DNA of 24,703 nucleotides from Dictyocoela muelleri (Eukaryota > Microsporidia). The stretch lies in contig SDVU01000047.1 in assembly GCA_016256075.1 (NCBI GenBank), forward strand, positions 1-24,703. Reading direction: 5' to 3'. Under the pieces are notes generated by a model that saw nothing but the letters and a program-made list of their open reading frames with translations, was not told where the DNA came from and ran no database searches. This document shows positions 1-9,900 of the stretch, piece by piece. Made by a program: the position numbers and the translations under genes. Each line of letters begins with the position of its first letter. The first letter of the stretch is position 1.

Positions 1-73
1 TTGCTAGTCTAATCGAAATAAAAACAAATTAATTTATTTTTTATATATTTAATTTTATTTGGGTCAAAAAATG

Positions 74-105
74 GTCGCGATTCGCTCCATGGGGCGAATC
101 GCGAC
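74..105. repeat. GC-rich perfect palindrome (12-bp arms)
   Basis: GTCGCGATTCGC (74-85) and GCGAATCGCGAC (94-105) form a perfect 12-bp inverted repeat with an 8-base loop that itself contains CCATGG. The composition stands out from the very AT-rich surroundings. It sits where the similarity of the neighbouring gypsy fossil to RNase H stops, so it may be the end of another element inserted there. A comparable CCATGG-centred palindrome lies at 2723-2745. Function unknown. Confidence 0.7.
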
Positions 106-955
106 GCAGCCATATAGTAAATATTTCCTTTTCAACTATAGAATAGTTTATATGGCTGGAATTAAATTTTATACTATAATGCTCAATGACACCATTATCT
201 TGGTTTAAAACAGCCCCAATTGTATTTTCACTAGAATCAGAGCTTATAATATATTTTATGTTTATATCAGGAATAAATAAATAAATTTTCCTATAGAGTA
301 ACTCGTAAATTTCCTTTAATGGCTTCATTTCGTCGTCTTTAATTGATATTTTAGTAGATCTGATTATTAATTTGTCATACAGATTTTTTAATTTCAGACT
401 TATATTTACGGTTAAACTTCCTATACCAATTGATTTTCCCTAAAAGTTTTTGAAGTTGTTTTTTTTGAAGGGTTTTTCCATTTTACAAAATTTTTAAGTC
501 TGCTTTTTTCAGGTGTATATTTTCCATTTGATTTGTAAATCTGAAAAAATTTATTTGGGTTTTACAAATTCTGATTTGTCTAAATTTATTATTTCATTTC
601 TTTCTCCCAGTTTCTTCAAAACTTGATTTATAATATTATAGTGTTTATTAAGAACTTTCGTAAATATCAATATGTCATCAACAAAAACCGTGATGTTTGG
701 AATTTCATATAAAATTTCTGTTATTAAATTATGGAAATATTTAGGTGCATTAAGCAAGCCAAAGGGAATTCTTGTTAATTCATATTTACCAGAACTTGTA
801 ATAAAAGCTGTCTTATGCTGGTCTTTTTGAAAAATAAAGACTTGGTAAAAACCTTTTTTTCAAATCTATTTTTAAAAAATATACTGGATCTTTGAATTTG
901 TGAAAACTGTCAAAAATATCTGTAAATTGGTACTGAAAATGCAATGATATCTTAT
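106..955 (-). mobile_element. Ty3/gypsy retrotransposon fossil (RT and RNase H part)
   Basis: Read on the minus strand from about 950 down to 110, the translation first shows reverse transcriptase motifs: an IDLKKGFYQ-like block, an FGLLNAPKYF-like block and the catalytic FVDD box near 670-690. The RNase H similarity follows, with a DSSENTIGAVLNQ-like motif and an NYSIVEKEIFTIW-like motif. The order RT then RNase H is that of Ty3/gypsy pol. No protease, integrase or LTR is seen, so this is an internal fragment. It is clearly broken, with several interruptions, and looks older than the gypsy element at 6535-11017. Its left limit is a GC-rich palindrome and its right limit abuts a foldback element at 962. 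Confidence 0.85.
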
Positions 956-961
956 TTAGGT

Positions 962-1516
962 GGCTGTCCGTCGTTTCGCCCCAAATTGTTTTTTTTTAAA
1001 AATAAAAAAAAAATTAAAAATAAATTTTATAAAAAAATCAAATTCAATAAAATAAAAAAATTTAGAAAAAAAAATAAATAAAATAAAAAAAAGATTTAGA
1101 AAAAAATCAAATGAAATAAATTAAAAATAAGATTTACTAAAATACTTAATTTAATATATTAAAAAATTATTTTAAATTTTTGATAAATTTATCTACTTCT
1201 TAAATATTCAAAAAAAACATGTAAGTTTTTTTTGAATATTTAAGATGTAAATAAATTTCCTTAAAATAATTTTTTAATATATTTAATTTGGTGTTTTAGT
1301 AAATCTTATTTTTAATTTATTTTATTTGATTTTTTTTTCTAAATCTTATTTTTAATTTATTTGATTTTATTTTTTTTTCTAAATTTTTTTATTTTATTGA
1401 ATTTGTTTTTTTTTATAAAATTTATTTTTAATTTATTTTTAATTTTTTTAAAAAAAAATCAAATTGGGGTGAAAAATCCTGAGTTTCGCCCCAATGGAGG
1501 ATAACTCCGGATAGCC
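962..1516. mobile_element. Foldback MITE, long AT-rich inverted repeat
   Basis: The two halves are reverse complements over about 250 bp each, folding around position 1222 (arms ...AATATTC A-run / T-run GAATATT...). The outer ends are GGCTGTCCG (962) and CGGATAGCC (ending 1516); just inside them, TTTCGCCCCAAATTG (974-988) matches CAAATTGGGGTGAAA (1460-1474). The right arm carries an extra copy of TTTCGCCCCAA near 1493. No coding capacity is seen. The TTCGCCCCAA plus poly-A/T start resembles the subterminal sequence of the MULE at about 18110, so it may be a MULE-derived non-autonomous element. No clear target duplication. Confidence 0.75.
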
Positions 1517-1553
1517 GTTATAATAGTTAATCGATGCGAATTTTCGCAGATCA

Positions 1554-1685
1554 TCTATAACTCTGGCAAAATGTGTCCATAACTCTAAAAAATATGTGTA
1601 TAAGTCTAAAAGAAATGGGTCTATAACTTTGAAAGAAATGGGTTTATAAGTTAAAAAAATGAGGCTATAACTTTAATAAAGATTG
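1554..1685. repeat. Degenerate ~22-bp tandem repeat, six units
   Basis: Six consecutive imperfect units with a core like CTATAACTCTGAAAGAAATGG are visible. Units vary from 21 to 23 bases and differ at several positions each, so the array is old. It lies directly beyond the foldback element ending at 1516. No coding potential. Confidence 0.7.
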
Positions 1686-1947
1686 TTTTTTAAGTATGAA
1701 AAGAAACTATATTGCCTGGACACCATTGTTTTTCAATTTTACACAAGTATATTTTTTATGCTTAATTTTTTAAAAAATTCTTTTCAATTTATTACGGACA
1801 CAATTGGCTGCGAGGGTCTTAATGAAAAGAGTTATACATAATTTTTAGAAAAAAGTTTAAATGTAGTTTAAATGATTATTTAACACTATTTACAACATTT
1901 TTATGTGGCCGGTCATAATTGTCATCCGGTCATTATTGAGTGCAACA
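1686..1947. other. AT-rich intergenic stretch, nothing recognised
   Basis: No reading frame, repeat or RNA motif is convincing here. The sequence separates the tandem array from the MITE at 1948. Confidence 0.5.
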
Positions 1948-2152
1948 CAAATTACTTATTATCAATCTATAATCTATATAAATAAGAGAGTTTATAAAAA
2001 AGTTGTAAATATTTAAATGCACACATCATTTTAGACAATGATTATATCTTATGCACATTTATACCTCCTGTCTAAAATGATGTGAGAATTTCATATATGT
2101 CTACTTTTTATATATCCCCTCTCTTATTCAAATAGGTTAAATAAGTAATTTG
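1948..2152. mobile_element. Small foldback MITE (205 bp)
   Basis: A perfect 13-bp terminal inverted repeat is present: CAAATTACTTATT (1948-1960) and its complement ending at 2152. Arms continue inward with ATAAGAGAG / CTCTCTTAT and ACTTTTT blocks, and end in a perfect 16-bp inner pair CACATCATTTTAGACA / TGTCTAAAATGATGTG. The loop is about 30 bases. Non-coding. No unambiguous target duplication was identified. Confidence 0.8.
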
Positions 2153-2186
2153 AATTTAATTTTTTTAAGTAGGTGTTTACGTTTTC

Positions 2187-2470
2187 ACCCGCTTTAGGGA
2201 CGCAAGGAAATTTAAGATAGCAAGAAAACAAAAATAATACTGATATTACAAAAATTCTGTTGTCTAATAATCCTAAAGCATTTTTCTTGAATTAGTCAAA
2301 TATTTAAACTTTTTCCTTAATTTGGGCTCGCCAAATTAGGAAAAAACTTAAAACATTTGAATAGAATTAGAAAAAAATCTTCAGAATTATTAAACAACAG
2401 AGTACTTGTGATATCATTTATATTTTCGTTTTCTCGCAATCTTAAATTTTCTGGCGTCCCTAAAGCGGGT
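2187..2470. mobile_element. Foldback element family A, copy 1 (uninterrupted)
   Basis: Perfect 15-bp inverted ends CCCGCTTTAGGGACG (2188-2202) and CGTCCCTAAAGCGGG (2455-2469) enclose an imperfect inverted repeat folding around 2325 at CCTTAATTTGGGCTCGCCAAATTAGG-like sequence. It shares several blocks, in the same order, with the foldback elements at 14406-15752 and 21339-22087: an ACCCGCTT start, AAATAATA, a GTTTAATAATCC-like block, and a CCTAATTT...AAATTAGG centre. This copy has no insertion and shows the family's native length, about 284 bp. The 68-codon frame inside it is only a by-product of the repeat. Confidence 0.8.
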
Positions 2471-2639
2471 TATCACCAAATTATTATATTTTTTCTAAAA
2501 AATGAACCCCTTATCGTTTTACATTCCAATTTGCTATTTTTAAATTTATCGATGGCGCATTAACTAGTTTTTTTGGGTTTTTTATGGTTAATGCAACAAA
2601 TATATTCATTAACTTCAATTCAGAGATAAAAATGATAGT

Positions 2640-2717
2640 TTTAACCTTTAATATTTATAAACGAATAATATTTAGATGTTCAAGGCGATGTTTACAAAGA
2701 AAATACCTAGTAATAAA
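2640..2717. repeat. Duplicated segment, empty-site paralog of pogo target
   Basis: This segment (TTTAACCTTTAATATTTATA... through AAAATACCTAGTAATAAA) is clearly similar to 3914-3985 continued by 5920-5930, which flank the pogo transposon. Here the sequence reads AAAATACCTAGTAATAAA without interruption. It therefore shows what the target looked like before insertion and places that insertion at a TA dinucleotide (2708-2709). Confidence 0.75.
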
Positions 2718-2722
2718 GGCTA

Positions 2723-2745
2723 GCCCATGGTTTTGGACCATGGGC
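2723..2745. repeat. CCATGG-containing palindrome
   Basis: GCCCATGG (2723-2730) and CCATGGGC (2738-2745) pair perfectly around a 7-base loop. It is followed by CGAAACGTGG, which resembles CTGAACCGTGG at about 3897-3907, in the second copy of the duplicated segment. It may be a terminus of an unrecognised repeat. Confidence 0.55.
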
Positions 2746-3158
2746 CGAAACGTGGAATTAATAGCCAAAATTGATTTTTTAAACAAATCAAATTCAAAAA
2801 AATGAGATTTCACGAAAATTAATAAAATAAAAAATTTGATTAAATATTTAAATTTATCTTTGTTATTTAAAAATATTTAAAACTTGAAATGATTAAATAA
2901 ATGCAACTAATGTTAAAAGATAACAGAGATAAAAAAAATTAAAATAAATTTTAATGAAAAAATTAGAAATTTTTTTATCAATTAATTTTTATTTTATAAT
3001 ACTTGCAATTGTCATAAAAAATCATTTTCATGAAATTCAATATATTTTACATTTATAGACATTAGGAATACCTTTTCATATTTATTATTTTTTTAAGTTA
3101 CCCATTGAATTTTTCAAACATTTTCTTTGTTATTTAAAAATAAACTTTCCATAGTTCA
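2746..3158. other. AT-rich intergenic region
   Basis: No gene is supported. The only structure seen is a short direct repeat of TTTGTTATTTAAAAATA (near 2858 and 3126). Confidence 0.5.
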
Positions 3159-3569
3159 CATAATAATTTCTTATATATATATTACATGTCGAAAACATCC
3201 ATAGCTGCCAACCCGGAGAGTTGTCTCCAACCATAGTCTTTAGACCTTTGGTTCTTGGTGTTCCAATAATATGTCACTTCCTAAGCTACCCAGAATCCCA
3301 GTTGTTTACGCGATTTTCGTTTTATCATGACTCATCAGGATACAGGTAATCTGGGGGTTTTCATGAATTTTTATTTTCACTACTTTTTTCCGAGATGCGT
3401 CGCCGCACTCATCCCCACACCTAGGAGACTTCCTTCTACTTTATTGTCATATTATACCAAGTATTAATCAGTTATACCACACTAGAACAACTGTATATTA
3501 TACTATAATTATATATTTATGACCGCTTAATGGCATTCCCTCATCACTTATTAAAGAGTGACGTCAGCG

Positions 3570-3580
3570 GGATTTGAACC
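3570..3580 (-). promoter_or_regulatory. B-box-like internal pol III promoter of SINE copy 1
   Basis: GGTTCAAATCC matches the tRNA B-box consensus GGTTCGANTCC at 10 of 11 positions. It lies about 31 bases after the A-box-like TAGCTCTGTGG, a normal tRNA spacing. Confidence 0.65.
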
Positions 3581-3610
3581 ATGATACTTAAATTTTACAT
3601 TCAAGAGTGT

Positions 3611-3624
3611 TAACCACAGAGCTA
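3611..3624 (-). promoter_or_regulatory. A-box-like internal pol III promoter of SINE copy 1
   Basis: TAGCTCTGTGGTTA resembles the tRNA A box (TRGCNNAGYNGG). It starts 8 bases inside the 5' end of the element, as in tRNA genes. Confidence 0.65.
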
Positions 3625-3645
3625 TATGGCCCATAATAATTTCTT

Positions 3646-3985
3646 GTACAATGATAAATAGATGGATGTGCATTTCATATGTTTAAGTTTATTAGACGAT
3701 GCTAACCCTCGGGCGTGTTTTTATATTTTCAATACACAAATATTCCAACTTTTCATTCTGGTAAAATCTTTTTATATGGTATGCAAAACCTTTAGGCATC
3801 AGAAGTTCTTTTTTTCTTTTTGTATCGTTTATTTTGATAATTTTGTGATTCATGACAGGGGGGATTCGTGCAAAAATCCACGTTTTGTCCCATTGGGCTG
3901 AACCGTGGGATATGGTTTTAAATTTTAATATTTACTAAAGAATAATATTTTGATGTTTAAAGCGATGTCTTCATAGAAAATACCT
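3646..3985. other. Intergenic sequence with second duplicated segment
   Basis: The 79-codon open frame at 3662-3901 has no recognisable domain and is not considered a gene. From about 3914 to 3985 the sequence is the left half of the duplicated segment also found at 2640-2717; its right half resumes at 5920 beyond the pogo transposon. A CATTGGGCTGAACCGTGGG block at 3890-3908 resembles the palindrome region near 2740. Confidence 0.55.
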
Positions 3986-4010
3986 CTGTCTTCCCTCGAA
4001 AATAAGAAAG
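3986..4010. repeat. Left terminal inverted repeat of pogo element
   Basis: Begins CTGTCTTCCCTCGAAAATAA; 25 of 25 bases pair with 5895-5919. Confidence 0.9.
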
Positions 4011-4167
4011 GAAAAAAAGCGCCTTTTCCTATAATCACGAATATCTATAAAATTCTTGAAAATAGGAAAGTTTCTTAATATCGAAAATAAGAAAGTATTT
4101 AAAAAGTAATTTTTTTTTTAATAAATAGGTGTTTTTAGATTTCAAAATAGTATGCCCCTTTCTCATT

Positions 4168-5789
4168 CTACTTCGCCAGATTTAAACCTATTTTAATAGA
4201 GATTTGTATCGTAACATGATTTATGAGGATATTATACACAATAGATGCTGTGTATATTTCAAGTTCTGTGGCGGAGCATCCAGGTTTATATATTTCCTTT
4301 AGATAGCCTTCATCATATATATCCTGTACGTCTTCTATTTTTTGTATTATTTGAACTATATCGTTTATGACATCAAGATGCTTGTTGAAAGTATCGTATA
4401 TGATATAAGATATAATCTTGAAAAAAAAATTCCCGTCTTGACTTATAAACATCCATTTATCCAAATCTACTATAGGTTAGATCTGGTCGTCATTTTTAAA
4501 ATTAATGATCTCTTCTTCATTGTGTTTTTGCCCTGGAAACAATTTATAAAGCGGTTCGTGCAAGATATCTATATTATAATTATTACCCACAACCCCACAG
4601 ATTTCGAAGCTTTTCGTTATCATATTTGGTTTAATTTTTTTGGCAAAATCGTTACATATATCAGTAACCGGTCTGTAAGAAGGTCTTTTTACGTTTCCTG
4701 CTTTAGTTCGCTTTTGTACGTCTTCGATTGCTTCTGCTATCCATTCATCAATTTTGTCTCCATAGTATTGTTGAAATGATCGATTTTTCGATACATCTAA
4801 CATTTGTAACAAAGGGGGTCACCACTTTTGGTACGAAGATAATGTTTACATTATAAGTTATATATTTATCAGCTAGCTTCAAGTGTGCAGAAAACAAATC
4901 AATGATAACCAACACCGGATCTCTAGCGAATCTTGTTTCAAATCTCGACAGAATATATTTCTCATAAAAAGAGCAAATAAGTTCTTCACTCCACATACCA
5001 GTCTTGTTCACATCTACAAAAACATTCTTATTTGTATCTTTTGGGTTTTTTTTAAGGTTAGAAAAAAGGCATAGTTTCCGACAAATCTTCCAGCAGCTGA
5101 AATTATAAACGTATAGGTAAATCGAGCATGTAATGTAGAAGCTTTAGATAGTAAAACGCTTTTAGAACCCTTAACAGTTAGTTTCTTACTGTTTTCACGC
5201 TCAAAATATCTAAGACCCTGATCAAAGTTCAATATGTTTTTTGGTTTTATATTGTAATTCTTTATTAAGTCTCTTGCCGAATTTATGAATTTGATTCACA
5301 GGGATTTTGCGTTTTTTGGTAGAGATATGCACGATTTTTGGGCACAACAAACTAGATTGTTTCCTTTTTTTTAAAGTTGCTAATAAAGCCATCCGAGGAT
5401 TTAAAGTCACGAATTTCAAGGTCTTTAGCCATATTTGATGCTTTGAGTTTCAAATATTTATCCTTTAGAACTAATCCTTTAGAATTCATTGTGAGAACCC
5501 AATTGTAAAGATTTTTGTCAATATCCAAAAACGGTGTACTTCTTCCTGATTTCCCTACATTCTTTCTTTTAATTATAGAAAGAGAATTGTCGGATAGTGT
5601 ATCAAGCATTTCGTTTTTTTTGTTAACCCACGTGTAAAACATTTTTTCTGATATCGAGTATTTTTTGCAATATCCGCCTGCTTCTTCGAGGATCCTTCTT
5701 CATTTTCTGCCTCAAAGTCTCTTTTACATTAAGCTTATACTTAATAGTATAGCTTTTTCGGTAGCTTGGTTAAAAATATATTTTGACAT
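4168..5789 (-). pseudogene. pogo-family transposase (CENP-B-like), interrupted
   Basis: The ATG at 5787-5789 opens MSKYIFNQATEKAILL, followed by a CENPB_N/Psq-type helix-turn-helix (KKQADIAK, then KYSISEKMFYTWVNKK). Next comes a Tc5/CENP-B second DNA-binding domain (about 5350-5550: NKGLVLKDKYLKLKAS-like and DGFISNF). The DDE_1 catalytic domain has NFDQG near 5220 as probable first Asp, VLVIIDLFSAHL near 4915 as second, and LLQMLDVSKNRSFQ near 4800 as third. The reading frame shifts several times, so no full-length protein is made. In life the family cuts and pastes DNA at TA sites in the nucleus; related proteins were domesticated as CENP-B and jerky. The plus-strand frame at 4342-4779 is its shadow. 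Confidence 0.8.
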
Positions 5790-5894
5790 TTGGGGTAAAA
5801 AATATTTGTAAAAATATAAAAAAATCTTGAAAATAAGAAAAAACTTTACATTCGAAAACAAGAAAGAAACTTTCTTATTTTCGAGATTAAGAAA

Positions 5895-5919
5895 CTTTCT
5901 TATTTTCGAGGGAAGACAG
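5895..5919. repeat. Right terminal inverted repeat of pogo element
   Basis: Exact complement of 3986-4010; followed immediately by TA (5920-5921). Confidence 0.9.
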
Positions 5920-5930
5920 TAGTAATAAAT

Positions 5931-6151
5931 ACGAAAATACCTATCAATAAAATTTTATTAACTATATTGCATACTTATCAACACATCATATAGTCAGTTT
6001 AAATGTGTGATATCTGATATTAGTAATTAAAAGATAGTTTTTGTAAGAAATTAATAAGGAATTCCTAGAAAATAAATTTTAGCGGTTTTATTAAGTGGAA
6101 TGTGTAAAATTGGCGAATTCAATTTAAAATTATCTTCATGAAGAAGACAAA
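5931..6151. other. AT-rich intergenic stretch
   Basis: Nothing recognisable apart from the tail of the duplicated segment near 5920-5930. Confidence 0.45.
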
Positions 6152-6462
6152 AATGAATATTTTACAACTTTATATAAAAATTAATAATAGGATTAAGGTT
6201 ATTGTTCCGATTTTAAATGTTAATAGAGAAAACTCTAAAAAGTGTTTAAAATCGCCTAGTTTGCTGCACTAACTGATGTAAATATTGGAAATATTTGCTT
6301 CTTTGAAAATTTTACACCGATAGATACACATCATACCAGATTTGGCTCTTATTTTTTTTCTTGGTCATTAGATTATCTTTCATCTGAAAAAATTAAAAGC
6401 CGAATACTGAACTTATACAAACAATATTATAGGCTTTTAGTCATATTAAAATCTGAAATATG
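6152..6462 (+). pseudogene. Possible remnant of an unrecognised gene
   Basis: An ATG at 6152 opens a frame of about 40 codons (MNILQLYIKINNRIKVIV...), ending just after 6270. An overlapping frame without an ATG runs on to a TGA at about 6460 (ALTDVNIGNICFFENF..., later YRLLVILKSEI). The amino-acid texture is mixed polar and hydrophobic rather than the simple Lys/Asn/Phe runs of non-coding DNA here, so it could be a decayed gene split by one frameshift. No family is recognised, and neighbours give no hint. It lies just upstream of the gypsy insertion at 6535. Confidence 0.25.
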
Positions 6463-6534
6463 AAAACGAAATGGTGTTAAGAGGGTAAATATTGATAAGT
6501 GGCTTGAAGAGTTTACCCTAAATAAACTTTCTAT

Positions 6535-6911
6535 TGTGCCAAACGAAAACACACATTAATTCTCAAATTAAATCTTTAGAATCTTCCAAAAATACCACAT
6601 TAAAATAAATCAAAAATAAATCACAAATTGATTTTTTAATTTAAATCTAAAATTCGAAAAACTGATCTATTTTCAAAAAGAGTTACGAAATTGAAAATTT
6701 GATTTTTTAATTCGAATTAAAACCATCTAGTGCATTCTAAATTTGAAAAACGCAGATATTTCATCAATTTCAATGCATTTGAAAAAATCACCAAAAGAAA
6801 AAATAAAGTGGTTTAGTCACGAGACATGTTGAGTTTTCGCGATCGAGCATTAAATAAATCAATTTATCTCGATTTCTTAATTTATGGGAGCACCACCGGT
6901 GTGGACCCTCA
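6535..6911 (+). repeat. 5' LTR of gypsy element
   Basis: 377 bp, TG...CA ends. Comparison by eye with the 3' LTR gives about ten substitutions and one single-base indel (about 97% identical), indicating a fairly recent but not brand-new insertion. Confidence 0.9.
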
Positions 6912-9900
6912 CATCTTGAATTCAAGGAGAGAATTAAGAAAACTAATGAATAGGATACAGGAAGAAGTTGAAACTATAGGCACAACGATTATTCCAGATG
7001 AAAAAATTGACCAAGCTTCTTTTGAGTACAAGAATGACCTTACGGGGTTTAAAGATGATACACAAGATTAATTTACTCAAGTCAATTGAACATCAAGATG
7101 TCTTAACATGGACGCATGCCTTCAAAGAAATTTCACGTGTATGTAACTGGAATACTGAAGCTCAATTAGACGTCCTAAAGCACATAGTTAGCATTGACAT
7201 CCAGTTCAAAATCGGTGCACCTGTAATACCCGAGCTATACTTGAACCTTCTTCTTAAACAAAAGTATAACCAAGAAAAATCATATAAATATTATGAACGA
7301 CTCTCATCTTTAAAGCAAAGTAACTTCTACATAATAAGAAAATACCTAAGAGAGATCGAAATTAATTGTCGTAAACTAGCAATTTGTCTTGATTGGGACA
7401 TAAATCTTGAAATTCAAAAACAACAGGAGATATTCTTCAATGGAATCGACCCAGTCACAAAGCTTGAACTTTCAAAATTTTTTAAAAAGGACTTTAAAAG
7501 CGTATATGAATCTATATTGACAACAGAAGTCATGTTAATTGAAAATATTCAACATTCACTTTTAAAAACAAAACCAAATACTGATAAGCACGATCGCTTT
7601 GAAATTAAAAAACAAAACACAAGGGACAACAAATTATCAAATAAAAGTAATTTAAATAAAAAATACTGTTCATTCCACAAAAACAATACCCATAGTACTG
7701 AAGAATGTCGAGCAAAGAAGAAATGCAAAGAACTCAACAGTAACAACGCTGAAAAAATCCTATTATTACAAGAACCTAATCCTAAAATAAAGACAACATT
7801 AATACCAATAACCTATAAAAATCAAAAATACAACGCTATACTGGACACTGGATCAGAATATAACTATGTCTCAGAAGATACAATCAAAACAATTGACGTT
7901 TCTCAAATAAAAAACATACCCGAAAAACCTATTGAACTCGCCAATGGAACAACTACAAGTGTATCGACGTGCATTGAAGATGAAATTAACATTTTTAACG
8001 ACGACAAGATGAAAATAAGGAATAAATTTTTCATACTAAAAGGACTGAATTATCCATTTTTACTAGGAATGGAGTTCATCTTAAAAAATAACCTAATACT
8101 AAACATTCAAAGTAAAACAATCACGGTAGATGGTATGTAATATGAATTGGACATGACAAAAAGGGCATTATCTACTTACGATGAACAATTAACAGGAAAA
8201 ACTAGAATTTATACAACTACTGAAGAGGATAAAACACTAAAAACCTTAATATCCGAATACAAAACTCAGAATCCAAAAATCGGGAATATAACCAACGTCA
8301 ATCACGAAATTCAATTAAGTGGCAAGTTCGAAGCATCAAAATGTGAGTATGGAGTACCTATAGCGTTACAGCCAAATGTTATAAAACACATGGAAGAACT
8401 GGAAAAAGATGGTGATATAAGAGAAATAGATACGCCATACGTTTCACCTGCATTTTTTATTAGAAAATCCAACGGCAAGCTAAGATTAATAGTTGATTAC
8501 AGAAACCTTAACAAAGTAACAGTTAAAGCCCATAATTATCGTCCGAAGATCATGGATATTTTAAATAAACTTAAAGGTTGCAAGTATTTCTCTAAAATTG
8601 ATTTAAATCAAGGTTTTTACCAAATAAATATCAAAGATGAGGACATTTCAAAAACTGGTTTTAGGGTTTTGGGCAAAACATATGTGTTCAAGAGAATGCC
8701 GTTTGGTCTGACAAACGCTCCTTTTACATTTCAATCAGCGTTGAGCAAAATAATTTGTGACATTCTAAACGTATATTTCTACATTGATGACATTTTAATA
8801 GCTTCTAACACATTCGAAACGCACGTTAATGATATAAAAACCGTTTTATAAAAATTTTCACGAAACAATGTGGGAATAAACTACGAGAAATGTGAATTTG
8901 GTAAAAATAAAATATCATTCTTAGGCCATATAATAAGTACTGACGGAATACAACCCGATATCACCAAACTTGATTCTTTGAAAATAACGAGACCGAAAAC
9001 AAAAAAACAGCTTGAAAAATTGTTAGGATTCATAAACTGGTTCAGATCATACATTCCAAACCTTTCTAATCTTATTTCCTCTTTCTACGATAAATTGAAA
9101 ACTTTAAAAAGAATAATTGTCTGGAACTCAGATGATGACTTAAAATTAAAAAATATCGTTAACGAAATTAAAAAACAGCATACACTTCACTTCCCAGATA
9201 TTTCTAAAGAATTCAATCTTAAATGTGATGCATCTGATGTAGGAATAGGATCTATATTGAGCCAAGAAAATAAATTAGTTGGATTTTATAGTCGAAAATT
9301 TAAAGGCTCTGAAGCCAATTATACTATCGTGGAAAAGGAAACCTTGGGAATTTTAGAATCTCTCAAACACTTTAAACCGATAATATTCGGATCAAGAGTT
9401 AACATATTTACAGACAATAAAAATCTGACATTCAAAGGAGATATGACCAAAAGAATAAATCGTTGGCTACTAATGTTGGAAGAATATGATTACGAACTAA
9501 AACATATCAGCGGCGAAAACAATAACGAGGCAGATATTTTGTCAAGATCTTTTCATATAAAATCAGAATTTCTTAATCGATATCAAAAAATATTGGCACG
9601 AACGAACGCTCTTATAAATAAACTGAACAATATTAAAGACAAAGAAAAGACCAATAGTCCGACAGAAGATATCACAGAAAAATTACGAGAACTACATTCA
9701 CTCTTAATACATCTCGGAAGAAACAAAATGTTAAATACGATCAAGGATTACGTAAAAATAAAAAATCTTAAAAAGATTATTACAAACATATGCAAGAATT
9801 GTACAAAATACCAAGAAGAAAAGTCTTACACTAAAACTAACGTGCTGACTAGATTTGTTGCCGAACCTCTAATCGATCTGAAGCAATAGCTGTAGATATA

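Larger units (their letters stand above)
3159..3645 (-). mobile_element. tRNA-headed SINE, copy 1, with target-site duplications
   Basis: On the minus strand the element begins GGGCC at 3632. It carries a pol III A-box-like TAGCTCTGTGGTTA (complement of 3611-3624) and a B-box-like GGTTCAAATCC (complement of 3570-3580), then an unrelated body of about 380 bp. It ends in ...CATGTAATATATATA, an AT-rich tail. The body (3173-3631) is flanked by a perfect duplication CATAATAATTTCTT, 3159-3172 and 3632-3645 (13-14 bp, depending on whether the first C belongs to the element). A pol III head, a body, a simple tail and a variable-length duplication are hallmarks of a SINE mobilised by a LINE. Three further copies exist in the window. 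The mobilising LINE is not seen here. Confidence 0.8.
3986..5919 (-). mobile_element. pogo/Tigger-type DNA transposon
   Basis: Perfect 25-bp terminal inverted repeats bound the element: CTGTCTTCCCTCGAAAATAA... at 3986-4010, and its exact complement at 5895-5919. It carries a broken transposase on the minus strand (4168-5789). Motifs of the form CGAAAATAAGAAA recur inside both ends (about 4050-4095 left, 5830-5890 right). The right flank is TA, as expected for the Tc1/mariner superfamily; the left flank has lost the A, as shown by the uninterrupted paralog at 2708-2709. Length 1.93 kb. The transposase is interrupted, but exact terminal repeats imply either recent insertion or continued mobilisation in trans. 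Confidence 0.85.

Noticed and set aside
2357-2563. 68-codon plus-strand frame as a gene
   Set aside because: It is half of a foldback inverted repeat plus flank.
3570-3632. tRNA gene
   Set aside because: A and B boxes are present, but the T-stem and acceptor stem do not pair and the unit is repeated with a long body; it is a SINE head, not a functional tRNA.
3662-3901. 79-codon plus-strand frame as a gene
   Set aside because: No recognisable domain, Phe-rich from T-runs, and it extends into a duplicated repeat segment.
4342-4779. 145-codon plus-strand open frame
   Set aside because: It lies antisense to the pogo transposase, whose domains are clear on the other strand; no domain of its own.
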